Of a stretch of DNA of 11,303 nt, positions 1-6,242 are shown in pieces (the first letter of the stretch is position 1; the number at the start of each line of letters is the position of its first letter). Made by a program: the position numbers and the translations under genes. The stretch comes from JADJQU01 sp035490315. Its GTDB lineage: Bacteria > Planctomycetota > UBA1135 > GCA-002686595. The stretch lies in assembly GCA_035490315.1 (NCBI GenBank), contig DATHET010000177.1, forward strand, positions 1 through 11,303. Direction: 5' to 3'. The notes below the pieces were generated by a model, which saw only the letters and a program-made list of their open reading frames with translations, had not been told where the DNA came from and searched no databases.

Positions 1-786
1 CACGATCGGCACGCGCACGCGGCTCACCTCGGCGATTCCGTCGCGAGTCGCGGCTTGGAAGCGCCACGCGAGCACCGCTGCGCGCGCGGCCTCGTCGAGA
101 ACCGCGTGGCCCGAGCTTTCGAGAAGGATGGCCGAGAGCACTGTGCCGTCGGCACCGACCTCCAGCTCGAGAGTCGCCGTACCCTCCCAGCTTCTGTGAC
201 GAGCCTCGCGCGGGTAGGCGGGCGGCGGCGAGGCCAGTCGATCCGGTTGCGCGGCGACGAACTTGCCGGCTCGCACGGGGGTCTGGGCAGCGGAAGTCGG
301 GGCCGGCGTCGTGCAAGACGAGGCGATCTCGGCGCTCGCGACCAGCTCGGCCTCGACTGCAAAGGGCGCTTCCGTCTTCCCATGCCTCCCCTGCCGCATC
401 GGGCGGATCGGCCACGGCGAAGGGTCCTCGAAGCGAGCTTCGACCAAGGTCTCGGGGAGGAAATCCAGATCCGCAGGAACGCTCGGCGGCGGAAGGTCGA
501 CTTCGACCAGTCTCGGCTCGAGTAGCGGCTCGTGCGTGACCTCGAGTTCAGCCTCCGGCTCGAGGTGAAGCGGCTCCAGAGACGCTCGATCGCCATCGGA
601 TAGGCTCAATTCGATCGCATACGCTCGCGGCTCCCCGGCGGAGCGCCCGACGACGCAGACTCCCGCTGCTGCTCCGATCGTGAGGTGCGCGAGTGCGGAC
701 CACAGCAGGAACGACCCCCGCCAGCCGCTGGTTACCGGAATGCGCAACACGGCCTCGTAGCGATCGACCTCGAGCCGGGTCACCAC
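1..786 (-). CDS. tonB: TonB energy-transducing protein (C-terminal end cut by window edge)
   Basis: TonB spans the periplasm and passes proton-motive force from ExbB/ExbD to outer-membrane receptors. I translated this frame by hand: it is open for 262 codons with no stop. One membrane segment lies at about residues 25-46 and contains SALAH, which matches the Ser-x3-His pair (Ser16/His20 in E. coli TonB) needed for ExbB/D coupling. A Glu/Pro-rich linker follows. The TonB C-terminal domain starts near residue 187 with PPPAYPREAR and continues with EGTATLELEVGADG, ESSGHAVLDEAARAAV and AWRF, all family hallmarks. The visible end, VRVPIV, should be only a few residues short of the true C-terminus. 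I chose GTG at 786 because GGAGG lies 7 bases upstream; GTG at 783 is equally usable. The gene is divergent from the receptor gene, so it is probably dedicated to that uptake system. ExbB and ExbD are not in the window. Confidence 0.93.
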   Translation of the reverse strand, partial: MVTRLEVDRYEAVLRIPVTSGWRGSFLLWSALAHLTIGAAAGVCVVGRSAGEPRAYAIELSLSDGDRASLEPLHLEPEAELEVTHEPLLEPRLVEVDLPPPSVPADLDFLPETLVEARFEDPSPWPIRPMRQGRHGKTEAPFAVEAELVASAEIASSCTTPAPTSAAQTPVRAGKFVAAQPDRLASPPPAYPREARHRSWEGTATLELEVGADGTVLSAILLESSGHAVLDEAARAAVLAWRFQAATRDGIAEVSRVRVPIV

Positions 787-876
787 CCGAGGACCTCCAT
801 CGAAAAGATTACGCGCGTGTGACCGATTCGCGGGGGCGCCACTAGTTGCGCGCTCATGGAAACCAGGAACGCCGAG

Positions 877-902
877 GCCGCGGCATCACCATCCGCCGCG
901 GC
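877..902. repeat. Inverted repeat GCCGCGGC, 10-base spacer
   Basis: Two copies of the self-complementary octamer GCCGCGGC at 877-884 and 895-902 can pair as an 8-bp stem with a 10-base loop. It lies about 90-115 bases upstream of tonB. It could be a hairpin or an operator-like dyad, but such GC palindromes also arise by chance in DNA of this composition. Confidence 0.3.
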
Positions 903-933
903 GTGGTTACGAAGTCGCCACGCACGAAAGCGT

Positions 934-959
934 TCCGAGATCCATGGGCTCTGCTCGGA
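934..959. promoter_or_regulatory. Possible operator dyad TCCGAG/CTCGGA
   Basis: TCCGAG at 934-939 is mirrored by CTCGGA at 954-959, and the half-site centres are 20 bases apart, about two helical turns. That geometry fits binding by a dimeric regulator near the middle of the divergent region. No known regulator motif is recognised and no regulator gene is in the window, so this is only a candidate. Confidence 0.18.
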
Positions 960-1042
960 TCGACGCATCCAGTCGGGAGAGGTGTCTCGCATGCGCACAG
1001 CTGCGCAGTGACTCGAGCTGCCGCCTGCGCTTGATCGGGACC

Positions 1043-1071
1043 GAGCTCCGCGCCTTGCAGGCGCTCGGCTC
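1043..1071 (+). promoter_or_regulatory. Stem-loop upstream of the receptor gene
   Basis: GCGCC (1050-1054) and GGCGC (1060-1064) form a 5-bp stem around the loop TTGCA. Outside a 3x3 internal loop, GAGC (1043-1046) pairs with GCTC (1068-1071). The structure ends about 95 bases before the receptor ATG, so it could lie in the leader RNA if transcription starts upstream. No U-tract follows, so it is not an intrinsic terminator. It does not match a riboswitch family that I know. Confidence 0.25.
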
Positions 1072-1165
1072 CTACCCACCCCATCCCTGGTGATGTTGAT
1101 CCGCGCGGTCCGGCCGTCGTGCTTCAAGTTCCACGGTTCATTGCTCCCCCATTCCTTGATCCGCC

Positions 1166-3466
1166 ATGAGATCCCCCCAAGCAACAGACGGGTTCGCGGT
1201 CCACTCCAACCAGAAGCGCCCGTTGGATGCTTCGCAGAGCAGGTGCTCCGCGGCATCCGCGCACACCGCGAAGCGCACCCAGGTTTGTGCGGCCGTGCTT
1301 GTCGCCGGGGCACTCGCGGTTCCATCCCTGGCAAGTCCGACCTGCCCTGTTTCGCCAGCGCCTCAAACGCAGCAGCCTGCTGCGAAGGCAATGCAGCCCG
1401 CGGTGGCTGCTGCGACGAAGAACACTTCGGGCGAGAGCCAGGCTCCCGCGAGCCCGCAGACACCCGCGGAGCAGAAGGACAAATCTGGGCACACCATTCT
1501 CGACACGGTCGTCGTGACCGCGGAGGAAGGCGTCCCGCTCACCTACCCCGGCGGCCGCGACGTGATCGACGCCGAGACGAAGGACAAATACCCCGACGGA
1601 TCGATCGCGACCTTGCTGCGGCGCGTGCCCGGCGTGTACTTCCTGCCCGAGAACGGCAACGACTCGCGGATCAACGTGGGTCTGCGCGGGAACGACCCGA
1701 GGCGCTCGGCCCTGACTTCGGTGCTCGTCGACGGGATCCCGGTGTGCGAAGCGCCCTACGGGAACACGGACATCGACGGCATGCCCATCGCAACGGAACG
1801 CATCTGGCTGATCGACGTGATCCGAGGCGGCGCGTCCATCCGCTACGGGCCGAATTCCGCCGGCGGCATCATCAATATGTTGACCGAGCCGGTTCCCGAC
1901 GCGCCGATGCTGCGGCTGGGATCGCGGATCGGCAGCGACAACGCCTATTCCGAATCGCTGGCGACCGGAGGGACCTGGGGCCCGTACGGCGTGCTGGTGA
2001 CGGGCGTCGTGAAAGGCGGCAACGGGTTCCGCGACAACGGCGAGTACACGGACTGGGACGGGGCGCTCAAGATGCGCTATGCGCTGAGTCCGTCCGAATC
2101 GGTCTTGGCCTACGTCAGCCGCTTCGACGAACCGGGCGCCGAGCAACCCGGCGGCTTGACACAGGCTTCCTACGGCCAGGATCCGGATCAGTCCACGCGC
2201 CACGGAGCTGACTTCGATTTCGACATGAACCGCTATGTCCTCGAGTACGACAACGTGCTCTCCGCGGACAGCTCCTTGCAGCTCAAGGGCTGGTACCAGG
2301 AAGGGACGCGCATCCTCAACGACTTCAGGCCGATCGTTCCGCCCTTCGTCACGACGCGCGTCCAGGATTCGGAGTTCAGCTCTGGCGCCCTCGAGGGCAG
2401 CTACTCGTGGACGACCGAGCTGTTCGGACTGAAGCACTCCTTCCTCCACTCCGCGCGCTACTTGCGCGAAGTCAACGACGAGTTCTATTACCGCGTGCCC
2501 CTGGCCGGCGGCCCCGTGGTCACGCCCTTCGATCTGCACGCGATCTTCAAGGGAACGGCCTTCTCCCTCTTCACCGAGGACGTCGTGTCCCTGACCGAGC
2601 ACCTCGCGTGGGGAATCGGCTTCCGCCTCGAGAACCTGGTCATGACCGGCCACTCGCATGACAACGGCCGCGAGGTCGTGAAGGAGTACCGCCAGTTCCT
2701 GCCGGAATCCAACCTGACCTGGACCGTCGCCGAGACGACGGCGTTGTACGCGAGCTACCAGAAGGGTTTCTATCCACCGCAATACGAGACGGGATTCGAC
2801 CCGGCGAGCATCCTCTTCGCGCCGACGGATCCGGAGTCATCGGATGCCTTCGAAGTCGGCGTCCGCAGCCATGCGATCAGCGGGCTCGAAACTTCGCTCG
2901 CGGTGTTCGACACCGAATTCGAGGACAAGATCGATTTCATCAACCTGCCCAACGGCCAGAAACTGGCCGTCAACACCGGCCGTGCACGCAGCCGCGGGGT
3001 CGAGCTCGGATTGAATTACGATTTCGGCGCGGCCTCCGAGTCCCTCGACGGATTGTCCGTCTACGGAACGATCACCGAGTTGCGCTCGGAGATCGAGACG
3101 GGCGCCAACGAAGGCAATGACACCCCGAATTCGCCGCACGCCCTGGCGAGCTGGGGCGTCGAGTACCAGCACCACCGCACCGGCCTGTGGGGGCGCTTCG
3201 GCGGGTCCCACTCCGCGAAGTCCTTCAAGGATCCCGCGAACACGGCGGTCGGATCGGCGGACGGAGTCAATGGACCCCAGCCGGCCTACACGCTCTGGGA
3301 CTGCGCTGTCGGATGGAATCAGAAGCCCGACCGCAGCGGCTTCGGCCTCGCGCTCGGTGTGACCAACCTGTTCGACGAAGAATACTTCCGGCGATTCTCC
3401 ACGGGGATCTTCCCCGGCGCTCCGCGGGAATACTTCGCCGCGATCAGTTACACGGTCTTCCTCTGA
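1166..3466 (+). CDS. TonB-dependent outer-membrane receptor, FecA-like
   Basis: This 766-residue outer-membrane receptor imports a scarce ligand, probably a ferric chelate, using TonB energy. A signal-peptide core lies at about residues 39-58 (VCAAVLVAGALAVPSLAS). A roughly 55-residue Ala/Pro/Gln-rich linker follows, then a TonB box at about 113-119 (DTVVVTA). The plug domain (about 130-245) contains RRVPGVYF, INVGLRGNDPRR, VLVDGIPVCEAPYGN and VIRGGASIRYGPNSAGGIIN. The APYG and RYGPNSAGGIIN blocks resemble the ferric-citrate receptor FecA. The rest is beta-barrel, with the typical NTGRARSRGVELGL block and the ending AISYTVFL. There is no N-terminal signalling (STN) domain as in E. coli FecA, so sigma-factor surface signalling is not expected. 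The n-region before the signal core is unusually long (about 37 residues) and the ATG lacks a good Shine-Dalgarno sequence, so the start is uncertain; a TTG near 1223 is an alternative. Ligand identity is inferred from plug similarity only; vitamin B12 is not excluded. Confidence 0.92.
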   Translation: MRSPQATDGFAVHSNQKRPLDASQSRCSAASAHTAKRTQVCAAVLVAGALAVPSLASPTCPVSPAPQTQQPAAKAMQPAVAAATKNTSGESQAPASPQTPAEQKDKSGHTILDTVVVTAEEGVPLTYPGGRDVIDAETKDKYPDGSIATLLRRVPGVYFLPENGNDSRINVGLRGNDPRRSALTSVLVDGIPVCEAPYGNTDIDGMPIATERIWLIDVIRGGASIRYGPNSAGGIINMLTEPVPDAPMLRLGSRIGSDNAYSESLATGGTWGPYGVLVTGVVKGGNGFRDNGEYTDWDGALKMRYALSPSESVLAYVSRFDEPGAEQPGGLTQASYGQDPDQSTRHGADFDFDMNRYVLEYDNVLSADSSLQLKGWYQEGTRILNDFRPIVPPFVTTRVQDSEFSSGALEGSYSWTTELFGLKHSFLHSARYLREVNDEFYYRVPLAGGPVVTPFDLHAIFKGTAFSLFTEDVVSLTEHLAWGIGFRLENLVMTGHSHDNGREVVKEYRQFLPESNLTWTVAETTALYASYQKGFYPPQYETGFDPASILFAPTDPESSDAFEVGVRSHAISGLETSLAVFDTEFEDKIDFINLPNGQKLAVNTGRARSRGVELGLNYDFGAASESLDGLSVYGTITELRSEIETGANEGNDTPNSPHALASWGVEYQHHRTGLWGRFGGSHSAKSFKDPANTAVGSADGVNGPQPAYTLWDCAVGWNQKPDRSGFGLALGVTNLFDEEYFRRFSTGIFPGAPREYFAAISYTVFL

Positions 3467-3504
3467 GTCGATGAGCCGTGCCCGAGCCAGGATCCACAAC
3501 ACGA

Positions 3505-4401
3505 ATGCCGTTCGCGAGCCCCTTGTTCTTCGCGCTGCTCAGCGCTGCGATCCTCGCCTTCGGCTGCAGTCCTGATCCGACGAATCCAGCGGCCAACGGG
3601 TCGCTTGGAAAGCCACCGATGCGCATCGTGGCCTTGACCGTCGGCTCGGTCGACTCGCTCGCCCTGCTCGGCCAGCTCGAGCGCGTGATCGCCGTCGAGG
3701 AAGATTGTTTCGTTCCGGGCACCGAGCACCTGGTCAAGATCCGCAACGACGATCACTCCGGCCCGTCCAAGGCCTTGAACGTCGAGGCCGTGTTGGCTTT
3801 GCACCCGGACCTGATCATCGCCAAGGAAGACCTGAAGCCCGCGCTGGAGAATCGGGGCATCGCGGTGCTGTGGGTCTCCTCCTCGGGTGGGTTGGACACG
3901 GTGATCCCGCTGGTGGAGCAGCTCGGCCGCAGCCTCGGCGCTGTGGATCGCGCCCGGATGGTCCTGGACTCGATGCGCGAAAAGATGGCTTCGATCGAGC
4001 GCCGCGTCGCCGGCTTGCCGCGGGTGCGCGTCTACTATGAAGCAGGCAAGCCGGGCCGGACCGCGGGCCGCGGCACGCTGGTCGACGACATGATCCGCCT
4101 GGCGGGTGGGGACAGCATCGCCGGCGACTCGCCGCTCGCGAATCCCCTGCTCAGCTCCGAGGCCATCGTCGCCCTCGACCCGGAAGTGATCGTGCTCTCA
4201 CCCTGGAGCGACTCCCCGGAGGAAGTCGCGCTTCGCCCTGGATGGAGCCGCATCTCGGCTGTGATTCATGGACGCGTGCACCGCATCTCCGAGGAGAATC
4301 GGAAACTCCAGTACCCCTCCCCCAGCTGCGTCGACGGTTGCGAATCGATGCTCGTGCCGTGGATCCACCCTTCGCTGGCGCCGCCGGCGGAACGGAAGTG
4401 A
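3505..4401 (+). CDS. Periplasmic substrate-binding lipoprotein (BtuF/FepB/HmuT type)
   Basis: This protein captures the ligand delivered by the receptor and hands it to the BtuC-type permease. With ATG at 3505 it has 298 residues and begins with a lipoprotein signal ending LAFG-Cys21. The GTG at 3478 would add nine polar residues before the signal, so I rejected it. The two-lobe type-III binding-protein pattern is clear: RIVALTVGSVDSLALLG (about 40-56), NVEAVLALHPDLIIA (about 92-106), a long connecting helix with VEQLGRSLGAVDRA, then RTAGRGTLVDDMIRLAGG and SEAIVALDPEVIVLSP in the C-lobe. The gene starts 38 bases after the receptor stop and ends 3 bases before the permease start. Oddities are Cys68 after EED in the N-lobe, and Cys275 and Cys279 (CVDGC) in the last helix, where relatives usually have non-Cys residues. 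The family covers ferric siderophores, heme and cobalamin; the sequence alone does not choose between them. Confidence 0.9.
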   Translation: MPFASPLFFALLSAAILAFGCSPDPTNPAANGSLGKPPMRIVALTVGSVDSLALLGQLERVIAVEEDCFVPGTEHLVKIRNDDHSGPSKALNVEAVLALHPDLIIAKEDLKPALENRGIAVLWVSSSGGLDTVIPLVEQLGRSLGAVDRARMVLDSMREKMASIERRVAGLPRVRVYYEAGKPGRTAGRGTLVDDMIRLAGGDSIAGDSPLANPLLSSEAIVALDPEVIVLSPWSDSPEEVALRPGWSRISAVIHGRVHRISEENRKLQYPSPSCVDGCESMLVPWIHPSLAPPAERK

Positions 4402-4404
4402 GCG

Positions 4405-5424
4405 ATGCGGGCACGCAATCCGGTCAACGTCGCGATCCTCGGCCTGGTCGCGGCGATTGCGGCGATCGCGCTCTCGCTCTGCATCGGTGTGATCCACGTG
4501 CCGATCGGCGAAGTCGCGCGAGTGCTCCCCGATTTCGTCATGGGTCGCGATCGCGAGACCAGCATGGCGAGCACCCTGGTGCTCGAGATGCGACTGCCTC
4601 GAGCCGTCGGCGCCTTCTTCGTGGGAGCCGCACTGGGCTCGGCGGGCGCCATGCTCCAGGCTCTGCTGCGCGATCCCCTCGCGAGCCCGACGCTGATCGG
4701 CACCGCACAGGCCTCCGCATTCGGGAGGGTGCTGGGCGTGTTTCTGGGAATGAGCTACGTGGGCTCGCTGCTCTTGTCCTTCCTCACGGCCGTCGCCGGA
4801 ACCTTGATCGTGCTCGTGATCGCGCGCTCACGCCGTGGAATGCCGTCGCAGGCGGTGCTGCTCACGGGAGTCAACGTCGGGATGCTCTTCGCGGCGCTGA
4901 TCGGCCTGGTGCAATACATGTCCACGGACGAAGGCCAATTGAGCCGCATGGTCCTGCTGCTGCTCGGTGGATTGTGGCAGGTCACCTGGCCGCCGCTCGC
5001 GCTGATCGTTCCCGCCACGCTGGTCTGCATCGGCGCGGGCCTGCTGCTCAGCCGACACCTCGATCTCCTGTCGCTCGGCGAGGACAGCGCCCTGCGTTTG
5101 GGCATGAACACGCGCTCCTCGGGCACCGCGGTCCTGCTCCTGTCCTGCCTGCTGACGAGTCTGGCGGTTTCCATCGCCGGGATCGTCGCCTTCGTGGGCC
5201 TGGTCGTCCCCCACGCGGCGCGGCGCCTCGTCGGTCCCGCGCACCGCGCCCTGTTGCCGGCCTGCGCCTTCCTCGGCGGGATCCTCGTGGTCGCCGTCGA
5301 CTGCGTCGCTCGCACGGCGCTTCCACCGAACGAGCTGCCGCTCGGCGTGCTCACTTCGTTGGTCGGCGTGCCTTTTTTCCTGGTAGTGATGCACTCGATG
5401 GTCCGGGAGGGCGCGACGCGATGA
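4405..5424 (+). CDS. ABC transporter permease, FecCD/BtuC family
   Basis: This inner-membrane permease forms, as a dimer, the channel for the imported chelate. It has 339 residues, the usual length, with about ten hydrophobic helices spread evenly along it. Family blocks are present in order: EMRLPRAVGAFFVGAALG (about 61-78), GAMLQALLRDPLASPTLIG (81-99), LGEDSALRLGM (224-234), AGIVAFVGLVVPHAARRLVG (258-277, including the PH-x2-R motif), ART at 302-304, ELPLGVLTSLVGVPFF (310-325). The start ATG lies 3 bases after the binding-protein stop, with GGAAG six bases upstream. Its stop overlaps the ATPase start, giving a tightly coupled binding protein-permease-ATPase set. The family serves iron-siderophore, heme and vitamin B12 uptake; substrate depends on the partner proteins. 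Confidence 0.94.
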   Translation: MRARNPVNVAILGLVAAIAAIALSLCIGVIHVPIGEVARVLPDFVMGRDRETSMASTLVLEMRLPRAVGAFFVGAALGSAGAMLQALLRDPLASPTLIGTAQASAFGRVLGVFLGMSYVGSLLLSFLTAVAGTLIVLVIARSRRGMPSQAVLLTGVNVGMLFAALIGLVQYMSTDEGQLSRMVLLLLGGLWQVTWPPLALIVPATLVCIGAGLLLSRHLDLLSLGEDSALRLGMNTRSSGTAVLLLSCLLTSLAVSIAGIVAFVGLVVPHAARRLVGPAHRALLPACAFLGGILVVAVDCVARTALPPNELPLGVLTSLVGVPFFLVVMHSMVREGATR

Positions 5425-6242
5425 TGCTGAGCGCTTCGCAGATCTCGTTCGACTACGGCCGGGTTCCGGTCCTCGCCGATGTCTCGCTGGACATCGCCGA
5501 AGGCGCGGTCTGCGGACTGGTCGGCCCGAATGGCGCGGGCAAGTCGACGCTGCTGCGCTGTCTCTACGGCGCGCTGCGGCCTCGCAAGGGAGTCGTGATG
5601 TTCGAGGACCGCGACATCGCAGCCCTGTCGCGCAAGGAAATCGCGCGCCGGATCGGCGTGGTGCCCCAGCACGGCCATCCTTATTTCGCGGTGAGCGTCG
5701 GCCACTTCGTGGGCATGGGACGCTTCGCGCGCGAGCCCTTGCTCGGCGGATTCTCGAAGCTCGATCAGGAAAGCGTGCGGCGTTGCCTGGCCGAGATGGA
5801 CCTGGATCACCTGGAGCAGCGCTCGGTAGCCGAGCTCAGCGGCGGCGAGTTCCGCCGCGTGCTCATCGCCCAGGCCCTCGCGCAGGAGCCTCGCCTCCTG
5901 CTCTTCGACGAGCCGATCCAGCAGCTCGATCTTCTGCATCAGCTCGAGGTCATGGAATTCGCGCGATCGTTTGCACGCCGCGGCGGCACGGCGACGCTGG
6001 TCGTGCTGCACGATCTCGGCCTCGCCGCGCGCTATTGCGACAGTCTGACGCTGATGCACCAAGGGCGTGTCGTGATGACGGGCCCACCCGAGCAGGTCCT
6101 GACCGAGGAGACCATCCGCTCGACATGGGGCGTCCGCGCCGTGGTCGAGCGCAATCGAGCGACTGGCACGATCCAGGTCACGCCGCTGGCGCCCGCGCGA
6201 GACTCGGCGCACGGCAGCCAACCAAATCCGGAGCACACATGA
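5421..6242 (+). CDS. ABC transporter ATPase, FecE/BtuD type
   Basis: This cytoplasmic ATPase drives the FecCD-type permease encoded just upstream. It has 273 residues, normal for the family. Visible motifs are Walker A GPNGAGKST (35-43), Q-loop VVPQHG (Gln83), signature LSGGE (139-143), Walker B LLLFDEP (159-165) and switch His197 in VLHDLGLAARYCD. The D-loop reads IQQLDLLHQLEVM where relatives usually have TSALD; the essential Leu-Asp is kept. The first ATG at 5421 overlaps the permease stop in an ATGA arrangement, and a second ATG follows at 5424. GGGAGG lies about 10 bases upstream. The final 30 or so residues (RDSAHGSQPNPEHT) are a low-complexity tail. The stop overlaps the start of the next lipoprotein gene. 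Confidence 0.95.
   Translation: MMLSASQISFDYGRVPVLADVSLDIAEGAVCGLVGPNGAGKSTLLRCLYGALRPRKGVVMFEDRDIAALSRKEIARRIGVVPQHGHPYFAVSVGHFVGMGRFAREPLLGGFSKLDQESVRRCLAEMDLDHLEQRSVAELSGGEFRRVLIAQALAQEPRLLLFDEPIQQLDLLHQLEVMEFARSFARRGGTATLVVLHDLGLAARYCDSLTLMHQGRVVMTGPPEQVLTEETIRSTWGVRAVVERNRATGTIQVTPLAPARDSAHGSQPNPEHT

Larger units (their letters stand above)
787..1165. other. Divergent intergenic region between tonB and the receptor gene
   Basis: These 379 bases separate the two divergently transcribed genes and must hold both promoters. I find no convincing -35/-10 pair, no Fur-box-like AT-rich palindrome and no cobalamin riboswitch elements on either strand. A TAATCT hexamer on the minus strand just before the tonB ribosome binding site is only a weak -10 candidate. 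Several inverted repeats are present and are listed separately. Open frames cross the region on both strands, but none has a supported start or family resemblance. Confidence 0.6.

Noticed and set aside
24..596. Minus-strand Arg/Ser-rich frame inside tonB
   Set aside because: A different minus-strand frame over the same bases encodes an unmistakable TonB domain, so this is a shadow.
787..1165. Cobalamin riboswitch upstream of a BtuB/BtuFCD-like operon
   Set aside because: I looked for the GCCACTG core and the other conserved boxes on both strands and did not find them. The plug is also more FecA-like than BtuB-like.
787..1165. Fur box for iron-dependent control
   Set aside because: No AT-rich GATAAT-type palindrome is visible. 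Distant Fur sites in this lineage could differ, so absence does not exclude iron control.
1124..2782. Long open frame antisense to the receptor gene
   Set aside because: The sense strand encodes a clear TonB-dependent receptor. The antisense translation is Arg/Gly/Ala/Val-rich without family motifs, as expected for a shadow in high-G+C DNA.
3471..3504. ATG at 3471 or GTG at 3478 as start of the binding lipoprotein
   Set aside because: The ATG at 3471 is in another frame, and the GTG adds nine polar residues before an otherwise standard lipoprotein signal beginning at 3505.
4242..5420. Plus-strand open frame running into the ATPase frame
   Set aside because: Upstream of 5421 it overlaps the binding-protein end and the whole permease in another frame and is Arg-rich. 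The ATPase homology begins only at 5421.
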